DNA from: Buchnera aphidicola (Greenidea ficicola)
GTDB taxonomy: Bacteria; Pseudomonadota; Gammaproteobacteria; Enterobacterales; Enterobacteriaceae
Direction of reading: 5' to 3'
DNA length: 64,000 nt
Assembly (NCBI RefSeq): GCF_039386055.1
Contig: NZ_CP135012.1
Span: 84,287-148,286, forward strand
Below, one piece after another: positions 1 to 9,163 of the stretch. The stretch's first letter is position 1; each line of letters starts with the position of its first letter. Below the pieces are notes generated by a model. It was not told where the DNA came from, made no database searches, and worked only from the letters and a program-made list of their open reading frames with translations. Both the position numbers and the translations under genes were made by a program.

Positions 1-18
1 TTTTTTATGGAATTTATT

Positions 19-216
19 ATGTATAAAATTAAAACTTCTAAAAGTGCTTCTAAACGTTTTAAAAGGATATCTTCTGGTTCTTTTAAAAGAAAAAAATCTA
101 ATTTGCGTCATCTTTTAACTAAAAAAAAAACTTCTTATAAAAGAAATATACGTTCAAAAGTTATTATTTCTCATTCTAATTTAAAAAGTGTTCTTTTATT
201 AATTCCGTATTCATAA
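19..216 (+). CDS. rpmI: 50S ribosomal protein L35
   Basis: Small basic protein of the large ribosomal subunit. The translation carries the L35 signature: a KIKT start, the SASKRFK segment, the NLRHLLTKKK core and a terminal PYS matching the PYA of E. coli L35. I chose ATG 19 because it gives the family's usual 65 residues; an in-frame ATG at 7 would add four residues with no L35 counterpart. rplT follows after 31 bp, as in the enterobacterial infC-rpmI-rplT operon. infC, if present, lies left of the window. Confidence 0.95.
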   Translation: MYKIKTSKSASKRFKRISSGSFKRKKSNLRHLLTKKKTSYKRNIRSKVIISHSNLKSVLLLIPYS

Positions 217-247
217 AATATTATCTAAAATAAAATAGGGGAATATA

Positions 248-601
248 ATGGCTCGTGTTAAACGAGGTGTTGTTGCGCATGCAAGGCATAAGAAGATTTT
301 AAAAAAAGCTAAAGGATATTATGGAGCAAGATCTAGAGTTTATAGATCAGCTTATCAAGCAGTTATAAGAGCTGGTCAGTATTCGTATCGTGATAGGCGT
401 CAAAAAAAAAGAAAATTCCGTCAATTATGGATAATTAGAATTAATGCAGCTGTAAGAAAATATTGTTTATCTTATAGTAAATTTATTTATGGTTTAAAAA
501 AATCTAAAATTAAAATAGATCGTAAAATTTTATCAGATATGGCTATTTTTGATAAATTTTCTTTTTTAAAATTAATTGATATATCAAAATCTTTTTTATA
601 A
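248..601 (+). CDS. rplT: 50S ribosomal protein L20
   Basis: L20 binds 23S rRNA early in large-subunit assembly and in E. coli also represses its own operon. The 117-residue product (E. coli 118) keeps the N-terminal basic extension MARVKRG, the [16 protein letters not shown] block and the [16 protein letters not shown] helix. A good ribosome binding site, AGGGGA, lies just upstream at about 237-242. The C-terminal third is less conserved and Lys/Phe/Ile-rich, typical of A+T drift. It follows rpmI and precedes pheS, as in E. coli. Confidence 0.97.
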   Translation: MARVKRGVVAHARHKKILKKAKGYYGARSRVYRSAYQAVIRAGQYSYRDRRQKKRKFRQLWIIRINAAVRKYCLSYSKFIYGLKKSKIKIDRKILSDMAIFDKFSFLKLIDISKSFL

Positions 602-616
602 AATATTTTTGATAGT

Positions 617-634
617 GGGAGTAACCAATCTCCC
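617..634 (+). promoter_or_regulatory. GC-rich hairpin between rplT and pheS
   Basis: GGGAG (617-621) and CTCCC (630-634) can pair around an 8-nt loop. Five consecutive G/C-dominated pairs stand out in this background. No T-run follows, so it is not a classical terminator. In E. coli the rplT-pheS interval holds the pheM leader and attenuator, but no Phe-rich leader peptide is visible here. Role unknown; it may be a relic attenuator or an RNA processing or stability element. Confidence 0.4.
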
Positions 635-663
635 CTAAATTATATTAATTTAAAGAGATGATA

Positions 664-1647
664 ATGTTAAATTTTTTAAAATTAGTTAATATTATAAAAG
701 TATGTATAAATAATACTTTTAATATAAAATCTTTAGAAAAAATTAGAATTAAATATATTAGTAAAAATGGTATTTTATCTAAAAAAATAAATAATATTTT
801 ATATAATAATATTTATTTTAAAAAAAAATATGGTTTTTTTTTAAGAATTTGTAAATTAAATATTGAAAATAAAATTTTTTTTAAAAAAAAAATTATAAAT
901 AAATTTTTATTTCAAAAAAAAATTATTAATGAAAAAATTGATTGTACATTACCAGGAAGATTTATTTCTTCTGGATCTTTTCATCCTATTACGAAAGCAA
1001 TTAATAAAATAGAAAATTTTTTTAAAAAATTAGGTTTTAATTTTTTTTATGGTCCAGAGATTGAAAATGTTTATTATAATTTTGAATCTTTAAATATTTA
1101 TAAAAATCATCCAGCAATGGATATGCATGATACTTTTTGGTTAAATAAAAATAAATTATTACGTACTCAAACTTCTAGTATGCAAGTAAGAATTATGGAA
1201 AAATTTAATCCTCCTATTAAAGCTTTATTTCCTGGAAAAGTTTTTAGAAATGATTATGATTCAACTCATACTCCTATGTTTCATCAAATTGAAGGATTGA
1301 TTATAGATAAAAATATTAATTTTTCTAATTTAAAATGGATTTTAAAAAAATTTTTATATTTTTTTTTTGAAAAAAATATTAATATAAGATTTAGATCATC
1401 ATATTTTCCTTTTACAGTTCCTTCAGCTGAAGTAGATATTATGAAAAAAAATGGAAAATGGTTAGAAATTTTAGGTTGTGGAATGGTTCATCCAAAAGTA
1501 TTAAATAATATGAATATAAATAATAATTTATTTTTAGGTTGTGCTTTTGGAATAGGTATTGAAAGAATTATATCATTAAAATATAATATATCAGATATCC
1601 GTATTTTTTTTGAAAATGATTTACGTTTTTTAAGTTATTTTAAATAA
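664..1647 (+). CDS. pheS: Phenylalanyl-tRNA synthetase alpha subunit
   Basis: Catalytic subunit of the alpha2-beta2 enzyme that charges tRNA-Phe. It shows class II synthetase motif 2 (about residues 192-211, with FRNDYD and THTPMFHQ) and motif 3 (about 292-302, GCAFGIGIERI, with the Phe-pocket alanine). The C terminus FFENDLRFL matches E. coli. I prefer ATG 664 over ATG 658: it sits at proper distance from the AAAGAG ribosome binding site and gives 327 residues, the E. coli length. The N-terminal coiled-coil region is heavily A+T-drifted. pheT follows after 14 bp. Confidence 0.96.
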   Translation: MLNFLKLVNIIKVCINNTFNIKSLEKIRIKYISKNGILSKKINNILYNNIYFKKKYGFFLRICKLNIENKIFFKKKIINKFLFQKKIINEKIDCTLPGRFISSGSFHPITKAINKIENFFKKLGFNFFYGPEIENVYYNFESLNIYKNHPAMDMHDTFWLNKNKLLRTQTSSMQVRIMEKFNPPIKALFPGKVFRNDYDSTHTPMFHQIEGLIIDKNINFSNLKWILKKFLYFFFEKNINIRFRSSYFPFTVPSAEVDIMKKNGKWLEILGCGMVHPKVLNNMNINNNLFLGCAFGIGIERIISLKYNISDIRIFFENDLRFLSYFK

Positions 1648-1661
1648 TTTAAGGTGAAATA

Positions 1662-4040
1662 ATGAAATTTAATGAATTATGGATTCGAAAATTCATAAAT
1701 TTTAATTTAACAATAAATACAATTTGTAAACAATTAACAAAAATAGGATTGGAATCTGAATTTTTTTTAAATGTTGATACTAAAAAAATTATTATTGGAA
1801 AAATTGTTTATTGTTTTTTTAATAAAAAAAAATTTTTATATATAAATATTGTTGATATAGGACTAAATAAATATTTAAAAATTTTTTCTAAATTTAATAA
1901 TTGTAGAAAAGGAATAAAAGTATTAATACATAAATTACCTATAAATATTGATAGTTTTTTATGTAAAGGAAAATATTTTTTATTTGGTGAATTTTGTTCT
2001 TTTTTAGATTTTGGATTATCTAATGATTTTGAAAATATTATTGAATTACCTAAAATTTTTAAAATAGGTAAAAATATAAATAAAATTTTATGGTTTTTAG
2101 ATAGAATAGTTCAAGTTAATATTCCTCAAAATAGATTTAATAGCATAGGAATTTTAGGAATTGTTAAAGAAATATATGCTTTTCATAATATTAATTATAT
2201 TCCTTGTTTAAAAATAAAAAAATATTCTTCTTTATGTGAAGATAAAATAAAAATATTGATAAATTCTTCTAATAAAAGTTTTAAATATTATGGGAAAATT
2301 ATTAAAAATATTAATTTAAATGTTAAAACTCCATTATGGATTAAAAAAAAATTATTTTTTTGTAATATTAAATCGTATAATATTATAGATGATATAATAA
2401 ATTATATTTTTTTGGAATATGGTCAGGTATTTCATGTTTTTAATTTAGATAATATTTTTGAATATATATCTTTAAGATTATCTAAAAAAAAAGAAAAATT
2501 TATTTTTGAAAATAATAAAATATTTAATTTTAAAAAGTCTTATTGGGTTATTGCAGATAAATATAATATATTATCTTTAGGTTCTAATGTTATTTCAAAA
2601 TTTGTTAAAATTAACAATCATACTAGATCTATTTTTGTTGGTTCTGTAAATATAAAAACTGTAATGAATTATAAAGAAAGTTTTTTTTTAAATTTTTTTA
2701 ATAAAAAAAGAATATATTTAGAGAATACTGTTGATGATAATTTACAAAAATATATTGTAAATTATGCAGTATATATTATTTTAAATATATGTGGAGGTTA
2801 TTCTTCTAATTTAATAAAAAATATAAATAGTAATATTATTAAATATAAAAAAAAAATAAAAGTTTATATTAAAAATATATATAGAATTATTGGTTTTGTA
2901 ATAAATATAAAAAAAATATATAATATTTTATATAATTTAGGATATAATATTTATTTAGAAGAATTTTTTTTAGTTGTTTTTCCTCCAAATTTTAGGTTAG
3001 ATGTGAATATAGAACAAGATGTTATTAATGATATTCTTAGAATGTATGGAATTAATAATACTCCTTGTTGTAATTTTTTTAGTAAATATAAAATTTTTAA
3101 TGAAAATAAAATTTATAATTTTTTATTTAAAATAAAATCTTTATTAGTTTTTAAAGGTTATTATGAAGTTATTAATTATTCTTTTGTTGAACCAAATTTT
3201 CAAAATATTATTCATCCAGATATAAAACCTTTATATTTAAAAAATCCTATTTCAAATGATTTTTCTGTTCTTCGTGTTTCTTTATTAAGTGGATTAATAA
3301 AATCAATATTATATAATAAAAATCGTCAGCAAGATAATATTAAATTATTTGAGAGTGGTTTGTGTTTTATTTTAGATAAAAAAAATAATAAAATTAAACA
3401 AAAATTTGTTATATCTGGTATAGTTTATGGAAATATTAATCAAAGGCATTGGGGTATAGAAAATAAAAAAATTGATTTTTATGATTTAAAAGGTGATTTA
3501 GAATTTTTATTTGAAATTTTTAAAAAATATTTTTCTTTAAATTTTTCTTTTTTTAAAAAGAATTTATTTTTTTTACATCCTAAAAAATGTTTAAAAATAA
3601 CACGTGATGGTGATTATTGTGGTTATTTTGGAACGCTTCATCCATTACTTCAAAAAAAATTGGATTTAAATGATACAGTAAATGTATTTGAATTTTCTTT
3701 AGATTATAATTTTAAAAAAAAAAAAAAATATTTTTATATACCAAAAATTTCATTATTTCCAATTAGTAAAAGAGATATTGTTATTTTGGTTCCAGAACAA
3801 GTTTTTTCTAAAGATATTATTAAAACTTGTTTAGAAATTTCTAAAGAAAATATTACAAATGTAAGTATATTTGATGTTTATCAAGGTTCTTTTATTAGTT
3901 ATGGAAAAAAAAGTTTAGCTATTAATTTTGTTTTTCAAAGAAAAAATAATACATTAAAAGAATGTGATATTGTTTTTTATATTGAAAAATGTTTATTTGT
4001 ATTAAAAAAAAAGTTTAATGCTGTATTAAGAAATAAATAA
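1662..4040 (+). CDS. pheT: Phenylalanyl-tRNA synthetase beta subunit
   Basis: Large partner of PheS, involved in tRNA binding and editing. At 792 residues it is close to E. coli (795). The N-terminal NELWIRKF start, a tRNA-binding OB-like region, the B5-like segment around residues 400-475 (FPPNFRLDVNIEQDVINDILRMYG region) and the C-terminal ferredoxin-fold anticodon-binding domain (FPISKRDIVILV near 710) appear in the expected order. An AAGGTG ribosome binding site precedes the ATG. The next gene in E. coli, ihfA, is absent, so pheT converges directly on glyS. Confidence 0.95.
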   Translation: MKFNELWIRKFINFNLTINTICKQLTKIGLESEFFLNVDTKKIIIGKIVYCFFNKKKFLYINIVDIGLNKYLKIFSKFNNCRKGIKVLIHKLPINIDSFLCKGKYFLFGEFCSFLDFGLSNDFENIIELPKIFKIGKNINKILWFLDRIVQVNIPQNRFNSIGILGIVKEIYAFHNINYIPCLKIKKYSSLCEDKIKILINSSNKSFKYYGKIIKNINLNVKTPLWIKKKLFFCNIKSYNIIDDIINYIFLEYGQVFHVFNLDNIFEYISLRLSKKKEKFIFENNKIFNFKKSYWVIADKYNILSLGSNVISKFVKINNHTRSIFVGSVNIKTVMNYKESFFLNFFNKKRIYLENTVDDNLQKYIVNYAVYIILNICGGYSSNLIKNINSNIIKYKKKIKVYIKNIYRIIGFVINIKKIYNILYNLGYNIYLEEFFLVVFPPNFRLDVNIEQDVINDILRMYGINNTPCCNFFSKYKIFNENKIYNFLFKIKSLLVFKGYYEVINYSFVEPNFQNIIHPDIKPLYLKNPISNDFSVLRVSLLSGLIKSILYNKNRQQDNIKLFESGLCFILDKKNNKIKQKFVISGIVYGNINQRHWGIENKKIDFYDLKGDLEFLFEIFKKYFSLNFSFFKKNLFFLHPKKCLKITRDGDYCGYFGTLHPLLQKKLDLNDTVNVFEFSLDYNFKKKKKYFYIPKISLFPISKRDIVILVPEQVFSKDIIKTCLEISKENITNVSIFDVYQGSFISYGKKSLAINFVFQRKNNTLKECDIVFYIEKCLFVLKKKFNAVLRNK

Positions 4041-4055
4041 AATTTTTATTTATTT
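4031..4055. terminator. A/T palindrome at the pheT/glyS convergent junction
   Basis: Twelve bases (4031-4042) are the exact reverse complement of 4044-4055, overlapping the pheT stop codon and ending just before the glyS stop. The all-A/T composition makes it weak. It may serve as a two-way terminator, but chance is possible in such A+T-rich DNA. Confidence 0.35.
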
Positions 4056-4058
4056 ATT

Positions 4059-6125
4059 TTATATTAAATAATTAAAATTAATTATTTTTAAAAAAATTTT
4101 TTTAATATTTTTTAATATTAATAATCTATTATTTTTTTTAAAAATATTTTTTTTGTTTATTTTTATTATTTTAAAAAAAATATTAATAGGTTTAATAAAA
4201 TTTAATAATTTTAATATTCCATTTTTATATTTTTTTTTTTTTATTAGATTTTTAATTTTTTTTTTAATTTTAAAAGTTATGTAAATAATTTTTTTTTCTT
4301 CTTTTTTTTTAATAAATAATAAATTTATTTTTTTGTTTATTAGTTTATTTTTTTTTAAAATATTTTTGATTCTTTTGTAAGTTTTTATTAATAATAAATA
4401 TTTTTTAGATTTTTTTATTTTATTCATTATTAATATTAATTTATTTTTTTCTAATATATTTTTTTTTTTTAAATATAATATTGATTTAATTATTTTAATG
4501 TTATAATTTAAATTTTTATAATGTTCTAGTAATTTATTTTTTATAAATATTTTTATTTTTTTTATTATTTTTTTTTGATTGATATAAAAATAATTTTTAT
4601 AATTTTTTATACAGTATTTTATAATTTTATTTAAATTTATTTTTATTTTTTTATTAATAATTATTTTTATTAATCCTAATACTGTTCTTCTTAAGAAGAA
4701 TGGATCGTTTTTATTTTTTTTTTTTTTTTGATTTATTATAAAAACACCTGTTAAATTATCAATTCTATCTGCAATTGATAACGCGCATGAAAGTTTATTT
4801 GATGGTAATTTGTCTTTTGAAAAACGTGGATAATATTGTTCTTTTATTGCTTTGCATATTTTTTTAGGTTCTTTGTTTTTATTTGCGTAATGCATACCTA
4901 TTATTCCTTGTGTTTCTGGAAACTCATTTACTAAATTACTTGCTAAATCGCATTTTGAAAGATATGCTGCTCTTATTGCTTTTTTAAAATTAATATTATT
5001 TTTTTTTGATATAATTATTATTAACGATTGTATTCTTTTAGTTTTTTCTAATATATTTCCTAAATTTTTATAGAAAATAATTTTTTTTAATTTAAAATAA
5101 TTTTTTTCTAATTTTAATTTTATATCTTTTTTATAAAAAAATATTGCGTCATTTAAACGTGCATTGATTACTTTTTCGTTTCCTAATATTATTTTTTTCA
5201 TTTTTTTAGGATTTATATTACTTATAAATATAAATTTTGACATTATTTTTTTAAATTTATTATATATTGGTAAACATTTTTGATATTTTTCAATTGTGTA
5301 GATTATTATTTTTTTAGGAAGGCATAAAAATTTTTTTTTAAATTTTGCTATACATACTTTTGGCCATTCTGTTAAAGATGTTATTTCTTCTAATAGTTTT
5401 TTTTTAATTTTTATAAATCCATTTTTTTTTTTAGATAAGTATATCGCGTCATTTTTTATTTTGTTTTTTCTATTTTTAAAATTATTTATTACTTTTCCTA
5501 TTTTAAATAATTTTTCTGAATATTGTGAAGGATGTTTTATTTTTATTTTATGTTTTGTTATATAAGGATTTCCATATGTTATATTATTTGATTTTATTGA
5601 ATAAATTTTTTTTTTTATTTTTTTTTCGTTTAATAAAATAATTATATTATTTACTGGTCTTATAAAACTATTTTTACATGTTCCCCATTTCATTATTTTA
5701 ATAATTTTTAATTGTAATAATGTTTTTTTTATAATATATTTTATTATTTTTTTTATTTTTATTTTTTTTTTTTTATATAATAACCATTTTCCTTTTTTAT
5801 TTTGGATATATTTTATTTTTTTTTTATCTATATTATATTTTTTTATCCATAGATTTGTTATTAAAGTAAAATTTCCATTTTTATCTATTGCATTTATTAT
5901 TGAAGGACCTTTAATATATTTATTTTTTTTATTAAATATTTGATATAGTTCAGTTAATATTAATCCTATTCTTCTTGGTGTTAAAAAAAATAATTTTTTT
6001 TTATATATAAGATTATTTTTTTTAAATTCTGATAATAATTTATTTATAAAAATTTTTGTTAAAATTTTTATATTTTTTGAAGGTAATTCTTCTGTTCCAA
6101 TTTCTAATAAAAAATTATATTTCAT
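4059..6125 (-). CDS. glyS: Glycyl-tRNA synthetase beta subunit
   Basis: Beta subunit of the bacterial alpha2-beta2 glycyl-tRNA synthetase. Length 688 versus 689 in E. coli. The start MKYNFLLEIGTEELP is the family signature. Other conserved blocks are LTPRRIGL near residue 50, TSLTEWPKVC (about 250), the RLNDAIFFYKKD stretch (about 330) and a central HD-like region with SKCDLASNLVNEFPETQG (about 395-412). The C-terminal 250 residues are extremely Lys/Ile/Asn-rich, consistent with minus-strand A-richness. It lies 21 bp downstream of glyQ, as one operon. Confidence 0.95.
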   Translation of the reverse strand: MKYNFLLEIGTEELPSKNIKILTKIFINKLLSEFKKNNLIYKKKLFFLTPRRIGLILTELYQIFNKKNKYIKGPSIINAIDKNGNFTLITNLWIKKYNIDKKKIKYIQNKKGKWLLYKKKKIKIKKIIKYIIKKTLLQLKIIKIMKWGTCKNSFIRPVNNIIILLNEKKIKKKIYSIKSNNITYGNPYITKHKIKIKHPSQYSEKLFKIGKVINNFKNRKNKIKNDAIYLSKKKNGFIKIKKKLLEEITSLTEWPKVCIAKFKKKFLCLPKKIIIYTIEKYQKCLPIYNKFKKIMSKFIFISNINPKKMKKIILGNEKVINARLNDAIFFYKKDIKLKLEKNYFKLKKIIFYKNLGNILEKTKRIQSLIIIISKKNNINFKKAIRAAYLSKCDLASNLVNEFPETQGIIGMHYANKNKEPKKICKAIKEQYYPRFSKDKLPSNKLSCALSIADRIDNLTGVFIINQKKKKNKNDPFFLRRTVLGLIKIIINKKIKINLNKIIKYCIKNYKNYFYINQKKIIKKIKIFIKNKLLEHYKNLNYNIKIIKSILYLKKKNILEKNKLILIMNKIKKSKKYLLLIKTYKRIKNILKKNKLINKKINLLFIKKKEEKKIIYITFKIKKKIKNLIKKKKYKNGILKLLNFIKPINIFFKIIKINKKNIFKKNNRLLILKNIKKIFLKIINFNYLI

Positions 6126-6146
6126 ATAATTTTATTTTCCTATTTT

Positions 6147-7028
6147 TTATATAAATTTTTTTTTAGATAAATATTTTTTTGCTATTAAATTAGTTATTTT
6201 TCTTATTTTTAAAATGTAACGTTTTCTTTCATTTTTAGAAATTATTTTTTTTGAGTCTAATATATTAAATTGATGTATTGCTTGTAATGCTTGTTCGTAA
6301 GCAGGAAAAATAAGATTTTTTTTATTTTTTATTAATCTTTTTGATTCTTGTAAAAAATTTTTAAAACAATTAAATAAAAAATTTTTATTTGAATATAAAA
6401 AATTATATTTTGATTGTTGTATTTCGTTTTCTAAAAATATTTTTTTATAAGTAATTTTATTATTTTTATTTATATGCCAAATAATATCATATACAGAATT
6501 TACATTTTGAATTATCATTGCTATTCTTTCTAATCCATAGGTTATTTCTACTGTTATTGGGTTACATTTTATACCTCCTATTTTTTGAAAATATGTAAAT
6601 TGTGTAATTTCCATTCCGTTTAACCAAACTTCCCATCCAACTCCGCAAGCTCCTAAAGTAGGATTTTCCCAGTTATCTTCTATAAATCTTATATCATTTT
6701 TTTTTAAGTTTATTCCTATTTTTTTTAATGATTTTATGTATTTTTTTTGTATGTTTTTTGGTGAAGGTTTTATTATTACTTGAAATTGATAATAATGTTG
6801 TAATCTATTTGTATTTTTACCAAATCTTCCATCACAAGGTCTTCTTGATCCTTGTATATATGCTAAAGCGGTTGGTTTTGGTCCAATTGCGTTAAAAAAT
6901 GTTTGATGATGAAAAGTTCCCGCTCCTACTGGTAAATCTAATGGTTGAAAAATAGTACAATTATTTTTTAACCAATATTTTTTTAATATATTAATTATAT
7001 TATAAAAAGTTTTATTTTTTTTTTTCAA
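6147..7028 (-). CDS. glyQ: Glycyl-tRNA synthetase alpha subunit
   Basis: Catalytic alpha subunit that activates glycine and works with GlyS. Conserved blocks are [17 protein letters not shown] (about 24-40), [10 protein letters not shown] followed by [17 protein letters not shown] (about 61-90), [11 protein letters not shown] and the [18 protein letters not shown] active-site stretch (about 130-148), and [10 protein letters not shown]. It is 293 residues against 303 in E. coli, ending slightly early after the [14 protein letters not shown] helix. It is the first gene of glyQS and is divergent from rplY across 144 bp. Confidence 0.96.
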   Translation of the reverse strand: MKKKNKTFYNIINILKKYWLKNNCTIFQPLDLPVGAGTFHHQTFFNAIGPKPTALAYIQGSRRPCDGRFGKNTNRLQHYYQFQVIIKPSPKNIQKKYIKSLKKIGINLKKNDIRFIEDNWENPTLGACGVGWEVWLNGMEITQFTYFQKIGGIKCNPITVEITYGLERIAMIIQNVNSVYDIIWHINKNNKITYKKIFLENEIQQSKYNFLYSNKNFLFNCFKNFLQESKRLIKNKKNLIFPAYEQALQAIHQFNILDSKKIISKNERKRYILKIRKITNLIAKKYLSKKKFI

Positions 7029-7172
7029 ATTTTTTCCTATTATAATTGATTTATTTTTTTATATAAATTATTTTTTAAAAAAATATTAATTATATTTTAT
7101 TTATTATTTTATAATAAATCTATTTTTAAAATAAAATATTATTTTATTTATTTTTTTTATTTGAGATAATTT
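7029..7172. other. Divergent glyQ/rplY intergenic region
   Basis: 144 bp made almost wholly of A and T. It must hold the promoters for glyQS (minus) and rplY (plus), but TATAAT-like strings occur throughout, so no single promoter can be assigned. No open reading frame or GC-containing hairpin is visible. In Buchnera a gene may lie here (nfo, from memory); no remnant is seen. Confidence 0.4.
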
Positions 7173-7457
7173 ATGTTAATAATTAAAGCATTAAATAGAA
7201 TTAAAAAAGGTACTAGATCTAGTAGACGTTTAAGAAAATTTAATAAATTACCTGCAATTTTATATGGTAAAAATTTTGATTCTTTATCTATTGAATTAGA
7301 TTATAATGATTTATTAAATATTTATAATAAAATAGATATTTTTAAAAATAAAATTAAAATTTTTTTAGATGATAAATTTTTTTTGGTTAAAGTAAAAAAT
7401 ATACAATATCATTCTTTTAAAAAAAAAATATTACATATAGATTTTTTTTTATTATAA
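7173..7457 (+). CDS. rplY: 50S ribosomal protein L25 (short type)
   Basis: 5S rRNA-binding protein of the large subunit. The 94-residue length equals E. coli L25, the short form without the CTC extension. Recognisable parts are GTRSSRRLRKFNKLPAILYG near residues 14-34 and the C-terminal VKNIQYHSFKKKILHIDFF strand pair that contacts 5S rRNA. Drift has replaced many side chains with Lys, Asn and Ile. It is a single-gene unit converging on the yabI-like gene. Confidence 0.93.
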   Translation: MLIIKALNRIKKGTRSSRRLRKFNKLPAILYGKNFDSLSIELDYNDLLNIYNKIDIFKNKIKIFLDDKFFLVKVKNIQYHSFKKKILHIDFFLL

Positions 7458-7508
7458 ATATATTTTATATTATATTTTATTTTTTTTTATATAATATTTA
7501 TAATATTT
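7456..7508. terminator. Imperfect A/T hairpin between rplY and yabI
   Basis: A nine-base arm (7467-7475) pairs with 7489-7497 around a T-rich loop, and a further six pairs form beyond an internal loop. It sits between two convergent stop codons. It is A/T only, so support is weak. Confidence 0.3.
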
Positions 7509-8202
7509 AATTATATTTTTTTATATATAAAATTATTTTGAAGAATTTAAATATTAAAAAAAATAAAATAATTAAGTATGTTATTTTAATTATTTTATTT
7601 TTAAATTGATTTAAATTTTTAATTTTCAAAAATATATATGATAAAAATAATATTAAAAGAAATAATATTATTAAATTCATATAATATTTATAATTATAAA
7701 TTATTTTTTTATTTAATATTTTACCTATTAATATTCCAGGTAAAAAATAAATTGGAGGTAAAATTATACAGCTTATAATATTAGGAATATAAAATTTTTT
7801 AAAAGGTATTTTTAAAATTCCAGATATTATTGGAATAAAATTTCTTGTTATTCCAATGATATTTCCAAATAAAATAATTATAAAATTAAAATTTATTATT
7901 TTATTTTTTAAAAAATTTTTATATTTTTTAAAAAAATAGTTTTTTTTTATATATTTTCTTATTTTTATACCAATATAATATGAAATTGTTTTTCCTATAA
8001 AAAGTCCTAATGTGGAAGATAAACAAGAAAGAAACAATGATAATTCTTCACTTCCTATTAGTACTCCTAATGTTTTTATTAAGAATATTCCTGGGAATAA
8101 TAATCTGATAATTATCAATGATTCAAATAATGATAATATAAAAATTATTATCAAGAAATGATTTAATGATTTTGTCATTAAATATATTAATAAAGGGTTC
8201 AT
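7507..8202 (-). CDS. yabI: DedA-family inner-membrane protein, YabI-like
   Basis: Integral membrane protein of the DedA/SNARE-associated family, a group implicated in lipid carrier or flippase functions and membrane homeostasis. Best match by eye is E. coli YabI: FESLIIIRLLFPG (about 26-38), LGVLIGSEELS (45-55), GITRNFIPIISGILKIPFKKF (about 117-137) and ILPPIYFLPGILIG (147-160), followed by about three hydrophobic segments. E27 and R120 match conserved family positions. The Arg of the GRF motif is N114, and the Asp of the GDW motif is K71. Loss of these polar residues may weaken activity. Nothing in the neighbourhood suggests a partner. Confidence 0.85.
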   Translation of the reverse strand: MNPLLIYLMTKSLNHFLIIIFILSLFESLIIIRLLFPGIFLIKTLGVLIGSEELSLFLSCLSSTLGLFIGKTISYYIGIKIRKYIKKNYFFKKYKNFLKNKIINFNFIIILFGNIIGITRNFIPIISGILKIPFKKFYIPNIISCIILPPIYFLPGILIGKILNKKIIYNYKYYMNLIILFLLILFLSYIFLKIKNLNQFKNKIIKITYLIILFFLIFKFFKIILYIKKYN

Positions 8203-8211
8203 ATAAATTCC

Positions 8212-8247
8212 AAAAATTTATTTTTTTTTAAAAAAAAATAAATTTTT
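8212..8247. repeat. Perfect 36-bp A/T palindrome
   Basis: Bases 8212-8229 are the exact reverse complement of 8230-8247, with A9/T9 runs meeting at the centre. It lies in the divergent yabI/rsmA promoter region, 10 bp upstream of the yabI start. It could extrude, act as a binding site, or simply reflect homopolymer-driven symmetry. Confidence 0.5.
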
Positions 8248-8338
8248 TTACTAATTTTATGATATTTTACTTTTAAAATAAATATGATGCAATATTTTTA
8301 AAAATTTATTTTATTTTTTTTAATTGGTAAGAATAAAT

Positions 8339-9136
8339 ATGAAATATTTAAATAAATATAAAGGGATTATTATAAAAAAAAAATTTGGTCAACATTTTAT
8401 TGATAATTATTTAATTAGAAAAAAGATTGTGTATTTAGTTAAACCTAAATATAAAGATATTTTAATAGAAATAGGTCCTGGTTTAGCTTCTTTAACTTGT
8501 CTTTTTGTTAAATTAGTAAAAAAATTATTTATAATTGAGTTAGATGAACAGTTATCTGAAAAATTATGTAATTTATATTTTTCTAAAAAATTAATTATTT
8601 TTCAAAAAAATGTTTTAGATATAAATTTTAATATTTTTTTTAATAATAATGTTTTAATTAGAATTTTTGGAAATATTCCTTATAATATTTCTACTAAATT
8701 ATTTATGTATTTATTTACATTTTCAAATATTATTTTTGATATGAATTTTATGGTACAAAAAGAAGTAGCTTATCGTTTATTAGCTTCTCCAGGAAGTAAG
8801 TTATATGGAAGATTGAGTATTATATCACAATATTATTTTAAAATATCTAAATTATTTTTTTTACCATCTATTTATTTTTATCCTAAACCAAAGGTAGATT
8901 CTATTTTTTTAAATTTTACTCCTTATAAAAAAAAAAAATATTATTTAAAGAATAGTATAAATGTTTTGAGTTATATAACTTTTCTTGCTTTTTGTAAAAG
9001 AAGAAAAATTTTAAAAAATTCTTTATCTAGTGTTATTACTGAAAAACAATTAATACAATTAAATATTAATCCTTTTTTAAGAGCTGAAAATGTAACAATA
9101 CAACAATATTGTAATATAGCAAATTATTTATTATAA
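8339..9136 (+). CDS. rsmA: 16S rRNA (adenine1518-N6/adenine1519-N6)-dimethyltransferase
   Basis: KsgA/RsmA dimethylates two adjacent adenines near the 3' end of 16S rRNA during small-subunit maturation, using S-adenosylmethionine. Visible motifs are KKFGQHF near the N terminus, the SAM-binding EIGPGLA (about 44-50), IELD and the catalytic GNIPYNIS (about 111-118). The C-terminal RAENVTIQQYCNIANYL matches E. coli. I chose ATG 8339 (265 residues); an in-frame TTG at 8324 has no family support. apaH follows after 27 bp. The apaG gene that separates the two in E. coli is gone. Confidence 0.96.
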   Translation: MKYLNKYKGIIIKKKFGQHFIDNYLIRKKIVYLVKPKYKDILIEIGPGLASLTCLFVKLVKKLFIIELDEQLSEKLCNLYFSKKLIIFQKNVLDINFNIFFNNNVLIRIFGNIPYNISTKLFMYLFTFSNIIFDMNFMVQKEVAYRLLASPGSKLYGRLSIISQYYFKISKLFFLPSIYFYPKPKVDSIFLNFTPYKKKKYYLKNSINVLSYITFLAFCKRRKILKNSLSSVITEKQLIQLNINPFLRAENVTIQQYCNIANYLL

Positions 9137-9163
9137 TTATTATTATTTTACAAGGGATTAATT

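Noticed and set aside
615-638. Seven-codon GTG frame across the hairpin before pheS, as a possible leader peptide
   Set aside because: It contains no Phe codons, has a non-ATG start and no clear ribosome binding site, so it does not resemble pheM.
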